Shown here: piece by piece, positions 41,290 through 49,494 of the stretch
Layout of the letters: each line of letters starts with the position of its first letter
Position numbering within the stretch: position 1 is the first letter of the stretch
Assembly: GCA_016235665.1 (NCBI GenBank)
Contig: JACRJI010000008.1
Location: 310,001-374,000 of the forward strand
Length of the DNA stretch: 64,000 nt
Direction of reading: 5' to 3'
From: a candidate division TA06 bacterium
GTDB taxonomy: Bacteria > Edwardsbacteria > AC1 > EtOH8
Translations under genes and position numbers: made by a program
Notes under the pieces: model-generated
Database searches by the model: none
What the model was told of the DNA's origin: nothing
Seen by the model: only the letters and a program-made list of their open reading frames with translations

Positions 41290-42777
41290 CTATTTTAAAA
41301 TTACTATCTTTTTAGTATATGAATTTTCTCCTATCTGCAACCGGCAGATATAAATTCCATTACCAGCTAATTCGCCTTTATCTGTTAACCTATCCCATAC
41401 TACTATGTGTTTACCATGCAGTTTATTCCCATCAATGATAGTTTTCACCTTTTGGCCTAATACATTGTAAATGTTCAATAGCACACTGTTTACACTTTGT
41501 GAACTAGGCAAGTAATACGAGAATTCAGTTTTACTATAAAATGGATTAGGGTAATTTATAAAATTGATTTCCTCTTCTTCAGTTATTTTGCTATCAGTTT
41601 CCTTTGAACTAAAGAACTGATCACTTGCATTTACTATCTTACTGTCCAAAACGGTTGGGTTATAATTTATCAATTTTGAACGGCAAAATACATTTAAAGG
41701 ATGGTAACATTCCGTATGGTAGTGTAAATCTTGTTGCACTGATATAAGCGATAAAGTAGTGTCCCCTGAAGGTATCTGATATGGCCATGTAGGCGCAATC
41801 CACTTTACTATTACTTCTTGTGGGTAATTCGGTAGTTTTAAGTTAGTTAAAGATGCTTGTGGTGTTTCGACTATGTTGTAGTAATGGTCACCACCAATAG
41901 GAGTATATCTATATGAATAGATACCCTGTGCGGTAAAAACAATAGAACCGTCAACTGCAATTTGCACAGAACCAACAGAAAGAGGTGTAACTGACGGTAT
42001 ACCTACAAGACCATACCATGGGTGTGAATCAAACATCCCCATATAAAGCGAGGTCAATTCAGGAACATCATATAATTTGCCGTTCCATAGCCACGTACTG
42101 CCATTGCTGACAGGACCAAGCAAATATGAGCCGCCAGTGACTACTTCATAGGGTAAGTCAGTACCTACTACGTTGGCTGAACAACTCACCCAAGCACTGA
42201 AAGGGTAAATCCATTTAATGCCTAAACTATCATCGGCAGAAAGATCGCGGCGTATAGAATCTGGGAAAGTTTCATAATACATTCTATTTGTGACAACTAC
42301 GCTGTCGTCCAATAATTTCAACCAGTGACCAAATTCATGTAACGCTATGGATTGAACATCTATCTCACCTGATCTCGGATTTGTTGAAAAAGTGTAGACG
42401 CAAGCCAAATTAAAAGTTGTTGTCGCCATAACTAGTATATTAGGGTAACCCACCATGGAATCGACTTGGACAAACGCTGCTAAGTCAGGATTACCCCATA
42501 AATGCCCAGTTTGTACCATACCTTCGGTGGTATACCTGTTAAATTCAAATTTAAAATTCGCGTTTGCTTCATTCCATGTTTTTGCGGCAGATTTAATATG
42601 GCTCCACCATTGTTTTTTAACGCCTGACTCTGGAAAACTACGCTGATCTTTAATATTAAAGAATACCGGATGCTCCAAATCCCTTTCCCAATATTTACCA
42701 GACCAAATATATGAATAAGCGTTGCATACCAGTAAAACAAAGGCAATGAGGGCTATAATAATAGGCTTGGTTTTCAT
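41290..42777 (-). CDS. Secreted metzincin-like metalloprotease with C-terminal sorting domain
   Basis: The 495-residue protein starts with a signal peptide (PIIIALIAFVLLVCNAYS). A matrixin-like catalytic part follows, with VQSIALHEFGHWLKLLDD (about 150-167). The zinc motif HEFGHxxKxxD has the two histidines and catalytic Glu, but Asp instead of His as third ligand, as in snapalysin-type enzymes. The C-terminus (about 405-495) has FINYPNPF, LLNIYNVLGQKVKTI and GNGIYICRLQIG, a T9SS type A sorting or FlgD-like domain. It is much more AT-rich than its hydrogenase neighbours and overlaps the stop of the upstream gene (ATGA). Confidence 0.82.
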   Translation of the reverse strand: MKTKPIIIALIAFVLLVCNAYSYIWSGKYWERDLEHPVFFNIKDQRSFPESGVKKQWWSHIKSAAKTWNEANANFKFEFNRYTTEGMVQTGHLWGNPDLAAFVQVDSMVGYPNILVMATTTFNLACVYTFSTNPRSGEIDVQSIALHEFGHWLKLLDDSVVVTNRMYYETFPDSIRRDLSADDSLGIKWIYPFSAWVSCSANVVGTDLPYEVVTGGSYLLGPVSNGSTWLWNGKLYDVPELTSLYMGMFDSHPWYGLVGIPSVTPLSVGSVQIAVDGSIVFTAQGIYSYRYTPIGGDHYYNIVETPQASLTNLKLPNYPQEVIVKWIAPTWPYQIPSGDTTLSLISVQQDLHYHTECYHPLNVFCRSKLINYNPTVLDSKIVNASDQFFSSKETDSKITEEEEINFINYPNPFYSKTEFSYYLPSSQSVNSVLLNIYNVLGQKVKTIIDGNKLHGKHIVVWDRLTDKGELAGNGIYICRLQIGENSYTKKIVILK

Positions 42778-43562
42778 CTTATCCCCCTATTATTGTTATC
42801 TTTCACCTTTTTTACAATGGTTTTTATAACGCTATCTAATGGCGCCGCATCTTTTCGTGGGACATAATCCCTATGAACTAGGTTACCCTCTGTAATGCGA
42901 TACTTGGACACCTCATAATATCCATCACAATGTTGCAATTCATAAAATTTTTCTTCTGTATAAGGGAAAAAATCTGCCAACCCCCAATATAATCCTGTTA
43001 CATCATCATATGTTCCGTCATAAAATGAATGTATGTTAGCAGGAATATCCGAGAGATACAGCAGAACTCTCTCGCTTTTTGTGAAACTAAAGTTTGGCTC
43101 AATCGACTGACCAGGAACACCTAATTCACCTTTGTTCAGTTTAATTAAATATTCCTGTGGATCCATTTTTACTACTTTTCTAATGTAATTTTCCCAATTC
43201 CGGCTGCGCAAGAATCTTTCTTTTGACATCCCGACTGGGTATATGTATTTAACAATAATTTCTTTTTCGGTTGTATCGCCCATTAAAGTCCTTTCAACTT
43301 TAATGGTGGCTTGATGGAAGTAATAATCGTCATCCGGTGTGTCTTTAACGTCAATCACAGTGCCAATAACTATTTTGCATGATCTATCAATAATATCGCC
43401 AGTATATACTTTTTTCCACGATTCTTTTAGTAACCGGTGTCCGCTTTTTTCTTTTAACCCTTCATCAGCATATTTATATTGCTTTTTCTCTTGCCCGTTT
43501 AACCCTGCAATTGAGATAAAAGCAAAAAATGATATTAGTATGATAGTAATTCTTTTTATCAT
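42774..43562 (-). CDS. Secreted protein of unknown function, partner of the metalloprotease
   Basis: The start is placed at 43562 (MIKRITIILISFFAFISIAG) because GGAGG lies 8 bases upstream; the reading to 43577 starts inside that site. The 262-residue protein has a signal peptide. A segment (about 55-105) with SCKIVIGTVIDVKDTPDDDY and TIKVERTLMGDTTEKEIIVK resembles OB/NTR-like domains common in secreted bacterial proteins. It overlaps the metalloprotease start by 4 bases and shares its AT-rich composition. It may be an inhibitor, chaperone or co-secreted partner. The family is not recognised with confidence. Confidence 0.6.
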   Translation of the reverse strand: MIKRITIILISFFAFISIAGLNGQEKKQYKYADEGLKEKSGHRLLKESWKKVYTGDIIDRSCKIVIGTVIDVKDTPDDDYYFHQATIKVERTLMGDTTEKEIIVKYIYPVGMSKERFLRSRNWENYIRKVVKMDPQEYLIKLNKGELGVPGQSIEPNFSFTKSERVLLYLSDIPANIHSFYDGTYDDVTGLYWGLADFFPYTEEKFYELQHCDGYYEVSKYRITEGNLVHRDYVPRKDAAPLDSVIKTIVKKVKDNNNRGIR

Positions 43563-43620
43563 TTTTGTATCCTCCAATTTTAGAGTTTAACAGCAACGAA
43601 AATAGCGGCAATAAATAAAG

Positions 43621-45507
43621 TTACTTGACCAGGACCGCCAAGTAGATCACCAGCAACGCGAATCCGCCCACCACCCAGCTAAGGTAGTTGGCATAGACCC
43701 CGTTGTGGTATTCCTTGAGGACCTTGATGGAGAAGTTGCCGGCAAAGGTCAGCAGGTTCTCGTAAACAGCATCGATGCCCCGGTCTATCACCTTCCACAC
43801 TGCCCAGGCCCCGCCCTTGACCAGCCCGTTGACGAACCAGTGGTAGAGGTCGAACACCCGGGCCTCGGCAAGATCGTAGAGGGTGTTCAGCACCGGCAGG
43901 TGATGGATGGGCTCGGAGGCCAGATAGGCCTTGCCCTGCCCTTTTTTGACGCCGTACTGGTGGATCAGGAAGGCGATCACCAGACAGGCCATGGACACGC
44001 CCACGATCCAGTTCATGGCGAACGAATGGTGCCAGAATTCCAGGTTGGCCCCCTCCTCCACTATGGGCTTGCCCTCCAGGATGGGGGTGATCAGGTATTT
44101 CAACGGCAGCTTGTTGAACACCCCGAACACCACGCAACCCAGGGCAATGGTGGCCATCGGGATGATCATGGCCCAGTTGGTCTCCTTGACGTTCTGGACG
44201 GGGGCCTCCGGGCTGCGTTTACCGAAGTAGGTGGAGTGCCCGAGTTTGAGGAACGAAGCAAAGGTGAAGATGGCCCCGATCCAGGCGGCTATGGGGAAGA
44301 TGATGTGCCCGGTCTCAAAAGCCCCGTGGAACACCATTTCCTTGGAGACGAAGCCGTTGAAGGGCGGCACGCCGGAGATGGAGAAGGCCGCGATCCAGAA
44401 GGCCACGCTGGTGATGGGCATCAGCTTGAACAGCCCGCCCAGCTTCTTCAGTTCGGTGGTGCCGGCCTCCTTCTCCACCGCCCCGCCGGTTAAAAACAGG
44501 GTGCACTTGTACATGGCGTGGTTCAGCATGTGGAAGATGCCTCCGGCGATGCCGATGGGCACCCCGGTGCCGATCCCCAGGATCATGTAGCCCACCTGGC
44601 TGATGGCGTGGAACGAAAGCAGTTTTTTATAGTCCTTCTGCACCAGGGCCATCATCACCGCCAGGACTATGGTTACGGCTCCGATGGTCATCAGGAAGAT
44701 GGACATGGCGCTGTTCATGTGGATGGTGAAGAACTCCAGCGAGATCCTGGCCAGCAGGTAGATCCCCAGCAGTTTCTCCAGGGCCGCCGGCAGATAGGCC
44801 ATGAAGGGCAGCGGGGCGTCGATGGCGGCGTCCGGGATCCAGGTGTGGAAGGGCATGGCGCCGGCCTTGGCCATGGCGCCCAGGGCCATCAATATGAAGG
44901 CCGCCCCGGCCAGACCGGCGGGCTCCAGGTAGCGGACCTCGGACATGGTCATGGTCCCGGTGATGGACCACAGGAAGATGATGCCCAGGATCATGGCGAA
45001 GTCGGCCAGTCCGGAAATGATCAGGGCCTTGGTGGCGGTGATGTGCGACTGCTTGTGGCCCAGGGTGATCATGCCGTAGAGGGTTACCAGCAGGCCCTCC
45101 CAGAAGAACAGCAGCACCATGAAATTGTTGGCCAGAATGGCCCCGTTGGCCAGCCCGGCGGTGATCAGGAAATAGGCGAAGTATTCCCGGGCCCGCCATT
45201 TGTCGTGCATGAAGGCGGCCGAGTACAGGGCCAGCAGGACCTCGAACCCGGCGGCGGCCAGCAGTATGAAGCGCGGCAGATGATAGGCGTAAAGGTCAAA
45301 GTTTATGCCGAAAGAGGTCCAGGGCACGAACAGCCTTAAGCCCTCTCCCCCGCTTTTAAAGATCAGGGCCGCATAATACAGGGCCACGGCGGCCACCGCC
45401 ACGGCCAGCCCTTCCTTGAGCCATTTGAGGCCCTTGGGCAGTATCAATACTGCCAGCCCGGCCAGCACCGGCAGCAGGATCGGTATTAAAAGAATGTTGG
45501 GATTCAT
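43621..45507 (-). CDS. NuoL/MrpA-like antiporter-type subunit (second copy)
   Basis: The 628-residue membrane protein has LLFFWEGLLVTLYGMITLGH (conserved Glu), AKAGAMPFHTWIPDAAIDAP, LLSFHAISQVGYMILG and a long C-terminal extension (about 480-628) with further helices, as in NuoL-type subunits with a lateral helix. It belongs to the ion-translocating arm of the hydrogenase. It is separated from the third antiporter subunit by the AT-rich cassette. Motifs are intact. Confidence 0.92.
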   Translation of the reverse strand: MNPNILLIPILLPVLAGLAVLILPKGLKWLKEGLAVAVAAVALYYAALIFKSGGEGLRLFVPWTSFGINFDLYAYHLPRFILLAAAGFEVLLALYSAAFMHDKWRAREYFAYFLITAGLANGAILANNFMVLLFFWEGLLVTLYGMITLGHKQSHITATKALIISGLADFAMILGIIFLWSITGTMTMSEVRYLEPAGLAGAAFILMALGAMAKAGAMPFHTWIPDAAIDAPLPFMAYLPAALEKLLGIYLLARISLEFFTIHMNSAMSIFLMTIGAVTIVLAVMMALVQKDYKKLLSFHAISQVGYMILGIGTGVPIGIAGGIFHMLNHAMYKCTLFLTGGAVEKEAGTTELKKLGGLFKLMPITSVAFWIAAFSISGVPPFNGFVSKEMVFHGAFETGHIIFPIAAWIGAIFTFASFLKLGHSTYFGKRSPEAPVQNVKETNWAMIIPMATIALGCVVFGVFNKLPLKYLITPILEGKPIVEEGANLEFWHHSFAMNWIVGVSMACLVIAFLIHQYGVKKGQGKAYLASEPIHHLPVLNTLYDLAEARVFDLYHWFVNGLVKGGAWAVWKVIDRGIDAVYENLLTFAGNFSIKVLKEYHNGVYANYLSWVVGGFALLVIYLAVLVK

Positions 45508-45751
45508 CTTTAAACTCGGTATTTAAAATTGTATTTGGGTTTTACCGGGGAAAGACAGGATTTACATGATTTACTGGATTAACTTATAATGCCTGAGTAT
45601 TTAAGAAATCCTGTTAATCCTGTCAAGGGTCCCTATTAGATAAATATTTTCTGGTGCGAAAAGACTAGAGCTACAAGATTAACCTGGTTAAAATTTATTG
45701 CCTGAATAATGAAAAAATCATGTAAATCCTGTCAAAAATAATACTCGGTGG
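45508..45751. repeat. Intergenic repeat cluster of the ATCATGTTAATCCTGTC family
   Basis: The 244-base gap has GACAGGATTTACATGATTT (45554-45572) and its perfect 19-base complement AAATCATGTAAATCCTGTC (45715-45733). Between them is AAATCCTGTTAATCCTGTCA. The two right-hand copies are each preceded by TGCCTGA and form direct repeats of about 40 bases. Such strings also occur near 6170, 10360 and 29815. No ORF is seen, and the operon probably reads through. Confidence 0.78.
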
Positions 45752-47221
45752 CTAGCGCACCAGGCCGATGATGTCGTGGATGGCCGGGTTGCCCATGATG
45801 TCCCGCACCGCGATGTTGATCAGGTCCATCGGGTATTTCACCAGGATCCCGGCGGCCAGCGACAGGAAGGCCAGCGAAGCCACCACCCAGACCATGGTGG
45901 GGGTGCCCTCCTTATGGGCGTGGATGCTGTGGTCCCGGGCCTCACCCAAAAAGACCAGGTTGAAAAGCCGCAGCAGGTAGACCAGGGTTAAAACCGCAGT
46001 GAAGATGGCCAGCGAGCCGATGACCACGTTGCCCGACTTGATGATGCCCTGAATGACCATGAACTTGGAGAAGAATCCGCCGAAGGGCGGGATCCCCACG
46101 ATGGAGAAGATGCACATGATGAAGGCCACCGCAGTGATGGGCATGGCCTTGAACAGCCCTCCCATCTTGGTGATGTCCTTGGTGCCGGTGCCGTGTTCTA
46201 TCACCCCGGCCGCCAGGAACAGCCCGCCCTTGGCCAGGCCGTGCATCAGGATGAAGAGCAGCGCCCCGGCCACCCCGATGGTATTGAAGGCCGCCAGGCC
46301 CATGAAGATGTATCCGATCTGGCTGACGGTGGAATAGGCCAGGATCCGCTTGATGTTGGTGTCCCAGAGGGCGGCCGCGGCCGAGACCATGGCCGAAAGC
46401 AGGCCCACGGTCATTAAAATGGTCTGCCAGTCAACCGGGACGGCGAAGGTGAAGTTGAATATCCGGGCGAAGGCGTAGACGCCGATCTTGACCAGCACCG
46501 CCGCATGCAGCAGGGCCGTGACCGGGGTGGGGGCCACGCCGGCATCGGGCAGCCAGGTGTGGAAAGGCAAAGTGGCCGATTTGGCGAAGATGCCCATGGT
46601 GATCAGGGCGATGGCCAGCCCGGAGATCGGCAGGCCGCGCATCTCCAGCATGTTAAAGGTGCCGCTCTGGGCGTAGACCAGGGCAAAGCCCAGCAGCATG
46701 AACACCGCGCCGCCGAAGGTCATCAAAAAGGCCTTGTCGGCCTTGAGCACGGTGGGCCGGTCGCGGAAGAAGCCGATCAGGCGCCAGGAGCAGATGCCGG
46801 TGATCTCCCAGAAGACGTACATGAAGATCAGGTTGGCCGAGAAGACCAGCCCCATCATAGCGCCAAGGAAAAGGACCACCATCATGAAGTATTCCTGCTG
46901 ATAATGGTAGTCCTTGATGTATCCCAGCGAGTAGACGATGATCAGGGTGCTGATCAGCGAGGCGGCGATGGCCATGAAGACCGACAGCCCGTCCACCACC
47001 AGTGTGGCGTTGACCCCCAGCCCCAGCGCCAGGTTAAAGACGTGAACTTCACCCGAAAAGGCGGCCGGCAGCAGGTTCAGCGCAAAAAAAGTGGCCGCCA
47101 GACCCAGCAACACCGCCACCGCGTTGCGCAAGGGCTTGGAGACCAGGCCGAAAAGGGGAAGGGTAAAGCTCCCCAAAAGCGGGATCAGCACCGTGGCCCA
47201 AACCGAAAATTCCCAGCCCAT
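45752..47221 (-). CDS. NuoL/MrpD-like antiporter-type subunit, first gene of hydrogenase operon
   Basis: The 489-residue protein has about 14 helices with MYVFWEITGICSWRLIGFFR, AKSATLPFHTWLPDAGVAPT and ILAYSTVSQIGYIFMG, the conserved charged residues of the antiporter family. It is read from a promoter at 47268-47296 with an AGGAG ribosome site at 8 bases. With the two other large subunits it gives three potential ion channels, as in complex I. Confidence 0.93.
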   Translation of the reverse strand: MGWEFSVWATVLIPLLGSFTLPLFGLVSKPLRNAVAVLLGLAATFFALNLLPAAFSGEVHVFNLALGLGVNATLVVDGLSVFMAIAASLISTLIIVYSLGYIKDYHYQQEYFMMVVLFLGAMMGLVFSANLIFMYVFWEITGICSWRLIGFFRDRPTVLKADKAFLMTFGGAVFMLLGFALVYAQSGTFNMLEMRGLPISGLAIALITMGIFAKSATLPFHTWLPDAGVAPTPVTALLHAAVLVKIGVYAFARIFNFTFAVPVDWQTILMTVGLLSAMVSAAAALWDTNIKRILAYSTVSQIGYIFMGLAAFNTIGVAGALLFILMHGLAKGGLFLAAGVIEHGTGTKDITKMGGLFKAMPITAVAFIMCIFSIVGIPPFGGFFSKFMVIQGIIKSGNVVIGSLAIFTAVLTLVYLLRLFNLVFLGEARDHSIHAHKEGTPTMVWVVASLAFLSLAAGILVKYPMDLINIAVRDIMGNPAIHDIIGLVR

Positions 47222-47267
47222 ATGAACTCCTATATATTTTGTAAAAAATTTTAAGTAAAGACGTTTT

Positions 47268-47296
47268 ATTTTACACCAAAACGTTTTTTATGTCAA
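47268..47296 (-). promoter_or_regulatory. Sigma70-type promoter of the hydrogenase operon
   Basis: The reverse strand reads TTGACA (47296-47291), 17 bases, TAAAAT (47273-47268), about 47 bases upstream of the first gene. The spacer contains AAAACGTTTT, a 10-base palindrome, and AAAACGT is repeated just downstream of the -10, which could bind a regulator. No known operator is recognised. Confidence 0.75.
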
Positions 47297-47319
47297 GGGT
47301 AAACCGGATATAAAAACAA

Positions 47320-47359
47320 TTATCCATAGCCTCGCCCTTAAGGACGTGGCTATGGATAA
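47320..47359 (-). terminator. Terminator of the LPS heptosyltransferase operon
   Basis: A perfect 12-base stem (TTATCCATAGCC at 47320-47331, GGCTATGGATAA at 47348-47359) encloses a 16-base loop that can pair further. A T-rich tract follows on the reverse strand. It begins 24 bases after the stop of the 47384 gene. Confidence 0.75.
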
Positions 47360-47383
47360 AACCAACCAATATTCACAAACAAT

Positions 47384-48385
47384 TTATTGGCAGCGATCAG
47401 TGTCCAATATATCTTTGACCGATATCTTCTCCAAACAATCATAATGCCCGTACCGGCACTCCCTTTGGTAGCAGGGGCTGCAGGGTTCACCATTATATAT
47501 CACCCGGTGCTTTTCCCCCCAGGGTTTTGTCCAGACCGGATTGGTGGAGCCGAAGATGGCCGTTACCCTTGTTCCCGCCGCCGCTGCCAGGTGCATCACC
47601 CCGGTATCATTTGTGATGAAGTTTGAGCAAAGCGAAAGCAGGGCCGCGCTCTGCCGCAGGGTTGCCGTTCCTGCCAGACTCAGCGCTTTTGGGCCGATGT
47701 CCCGGGCTATCTGTCCGCAGAGTTCTATCTCCTCGCCAGATCCGAAGATCAGGATCTGGTGCCCCCTATTTACCAGTTCTTTCCCCAGTTCCACCCAGTT
47801 CTCCTGGGGCCAGCGCTTGGCCGGGCCGAAGGTGGCGCCCGGGCCAAAGCCGGTGATATTTCCGGTCTGAAGATTGTTGGAAGCCAGGAATTCCCCGGCC
47901 CACTTCATCTCTTCCGGTGATAGGAATATCCCGGGCGCATTGACGGCCTCCTCCCTGCCCAGCAGTTTCATGAATCCCAGGATTATATGCCGGCTGCGGA
48001 AATCCTTTTGACTGTATCTGAGTTTTTGGGTCAGCATAAAGCCCCGGGCCTCGGTGCTGTAGCCGATGCGCCGGGGGATGCCGGCTAAGAAAGTCATCAG
48101 GGCCGAGGAAAAAGAGATCGGCAGGATGTAAGCAATGTCAAACTTTTCTTTTTTCAGTTCCCGGGCGGTCTTCCAGAGGAATCTTTCGGGAGAAAGTTTG
48201 ATGATGCTTTGGATATCGGGATCGTTCTCGAACAGCGCCGACACCCGGGGATGGGCCAGCACGGTGATTGACGCCCCGGGATGCGCCTTGGCGCAGGCCG
48301 CCACGAAAGCGGTGGAGACCACGGCGTCGCCTATCCAGTTGGGTACGCGGATAAGTATCTTAGTATTTTCAGTATTCATGTTCAT
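47384..48385 (-). CDS. waaF: LPS heptosyltransferase (WaaF-like, GT9)
   Basis: The start is placed at 48385 (MNMNTENTKILIRVPNWIGD; the ATG at 48379 is equally possible). The longer reading to 48586 adds residues from the repeat at 48391-48499 and the end of the upstream gene. The protein of about 333 residues has the GT9 pattern: VPNWIGDAVVSTAF, TGFGPGATFGPAKRWPQENW and TNDTGVMHLAAAAGT. It ends with EPCSPCYQRECRYGHYDCLE, the cysteine-rich end common in heptosyltransferase II. It adds heptose to the LPS inner core in the cytoplasm. Confidence 0.87.
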   Translation of the reverse strand: MNMNTENTKILIRVPNWIGDAVVSTAFVAACAKAHPGASITVLAHPRVSALFENDPDIQSIIKLSPERFLWKTARELKKEKFDIAYILPISFSSALMTFLAGIPRRIGYSTEARGFMLTQKLRYSQKDFRSRHIILGFMKLLGREEAVNAPGIFLSPEEMKWAGEFLASNNLQTGNITGFGPGATFGPAKRWPQENWVELGKELVNRGHQILIFGSGEEIELCGQIARDIGPKALSLAGTATLRQSAALLSLCSNFITNDTGVMHLAAAAGTRVTAIFGSTNPVWTKPWGEKHRVIYNGEPCSPCYQRECRYGHYDCLEKISVKDILDTDRCQ

Positions 48386-48390
48386 TTTCT

Positions 48391-48499
48391 TGCCACAAAG
48401 AACGTGCACTGAGCCTGTCGAATGTGCACAAAGACACAAAACCATTTCCGATTTCCCATTTCCAATTTGGTCATTTTGGTGCCTTGGTGTCTTGGTGGC
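48391..48499 (+). repeat. Dispersed 110-base repeat, copy B
   Basis: The plus strand reads TGCCACAAAGAACGTGCACT to about CTTGGTGGC and matches the reverse strand of 38294-38404 over most of its length. It contains GTGCAC twice, about 14 bases apart. It fills the gap just upstream of waaF. The short string GGAAATGGGAAAT found in it also occurs inside the 48505-49494 gene. Confidence 0.8.
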
Positions 48500-48504
48500 T
48501 AATA

Positions 48505-49494
48505 TTATCCTATATGTTCTTTGATTTCTGTAAGCACTTGGTCGGCAGTGATAAGTTTCATGCAGTTGAAATGGCCCTTGGGGCATTTCTTTGAACCGTG
48601 CAGGGCGCAGGGCCGGCAGTCCAATTCGGTTTCAATGATCCTGCTTTCCTTGCGCCAGGGCGCAAAGCCGAATTGTCTGACCGTGGGCCCGAAGATGGCC
48701 GCCACCGGCGTGCCCGCCGCCTCGGCTATGTGCATGGCCCCGGTATCGTTGGTGACCAGCAGTTTTGCTTTGGACAGAACGTAAGTCAATTGTGCCAGGT
48801 CCAACTGCCCGCAAAGGTTGGTGGCATTTGCTCCCGATGTTTTTACGATCTCTTCAGCGACTGCCCTGTCGTTCTTATCCCCTACAATAACTATTTCCCA
48901 TTTCCCATTTCCTATTTTAGTGATCAGCTCCGAGTATCCCGACCAGCGCTTGGTCGGCCAATGTGCCCCCGGCGCTATAGCAATAAATTCTCCCTGCGGC
49001 AGTTTGATGGATGGATCGGCCACCGGATACAGCTTGGGCTTGGATTCGGGCTGTTTGACCCCGGCCTTCTCCACCGCAGCCAGATATCGTTGGATCACAG
49101 TTTTGAAAGTTTTGCCCCTGCCCTGCCCCCAGACCAGCATCCGGCGGCGCCAGGTGTCCTTGGGCCAGTGGATCTTTTTTCCGCCGTTAAGGCAAAGGGT
49201 GATCATCCGGCTGCGCGGGTTGTTCTGCAGGTCTATGATGAAGCTGTATTTCTTGGTACTGAGTTCGTGAATGAACAACAGCAAACCCCGCAGGCCCTTG
49301 TGCCGGCCAGTTTCGTCGAAGCCGTGAACGTTGGCCAGTTTGGGGTGGCGCTTTAAAAGCCCGGCAAACCTGGCTTTGCAGGCGAGGTCTATCTGCGAGT
49401 CGGGCTCGGCTTGTGAGATGGCCTCTATGGCGGCGGTGGCCAGCACAATGTCGCCGATGGCGCCCAGACGAATGAGAAGGTATTTATTCTTCAT
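48505..49494 (-). CDS. LPS heptosyltransferase (GT9), second copy
   Basis: The 329-residue protein has KYLLIRLGAIGDIVLATAAI, FIAIAPGAHWPTKRWSGYSE, TNDTGAMHIAEAAGTPVAAI and the cysteine-rich end LDCRPCALHGSKKCPKGHFN. The second domain contains TKIGNGKWEIVIVGD, whose codons come from the simple repeat GGAAATGGGAAATGGGAAAT (positions about 48890-48920). The stop of the HEAT gene upstream overlaps its start by 4 bases. The exact acceptor sugar cannot be read from sequence. Confidence 0.88.
   Translation of the reverse strand: MKNKYLLIRLGAIGDIVLATAAIEAISQAEPDSQIDLACKARFAGLLKRHPKLANVHGFDETGRHKGLRGLLLFIHELSTKKYSFIIDLQNNPRSRMITLCLNGGKKIHWPKDTWRRRMLVWGQGRGKTFKTVIQRYLAAVEKAGVKQPESKPKLYPVADPSIKLPQGEFIAIAPGAHWPTKRWSGYSELITKIGNGKWEIVIVGDKNDRAVAEEIVKTSGANATNLCGQLDLAQLTYVLSKAKLLVTNDTGAMHIAEAAGTPVAAIFGPTVRQFGFAPWRKESRIIETELDCRPCALHGSKKCPKGHFNCMKLITADQVLTEIKEHIG

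Noticed and set aside
41290-43562. Insertion sequence or prophage piece inside the hydrogenase operon
   Set aside because: Neither gene resembles a transposase, integrase or phage protein, and no terminal inverted repeats were found at the borders.
34753-47221. Respiratory complex I (nuo operon)
   Set aside because: The large subunit keeps both NiFe CxxC pairs, a HycI-type protease gene is present, and NuoE, NuoF and NuoG are absent, so a hydrogenase is favoured.
47384-48586. Longer heptosyltransferase reading with a 67-residue extension
   Set aside because: The extension is encoded by the dispersed repeat at 48391-48499 and by the end of the upstream gene, and is not part of the GT9 fold.
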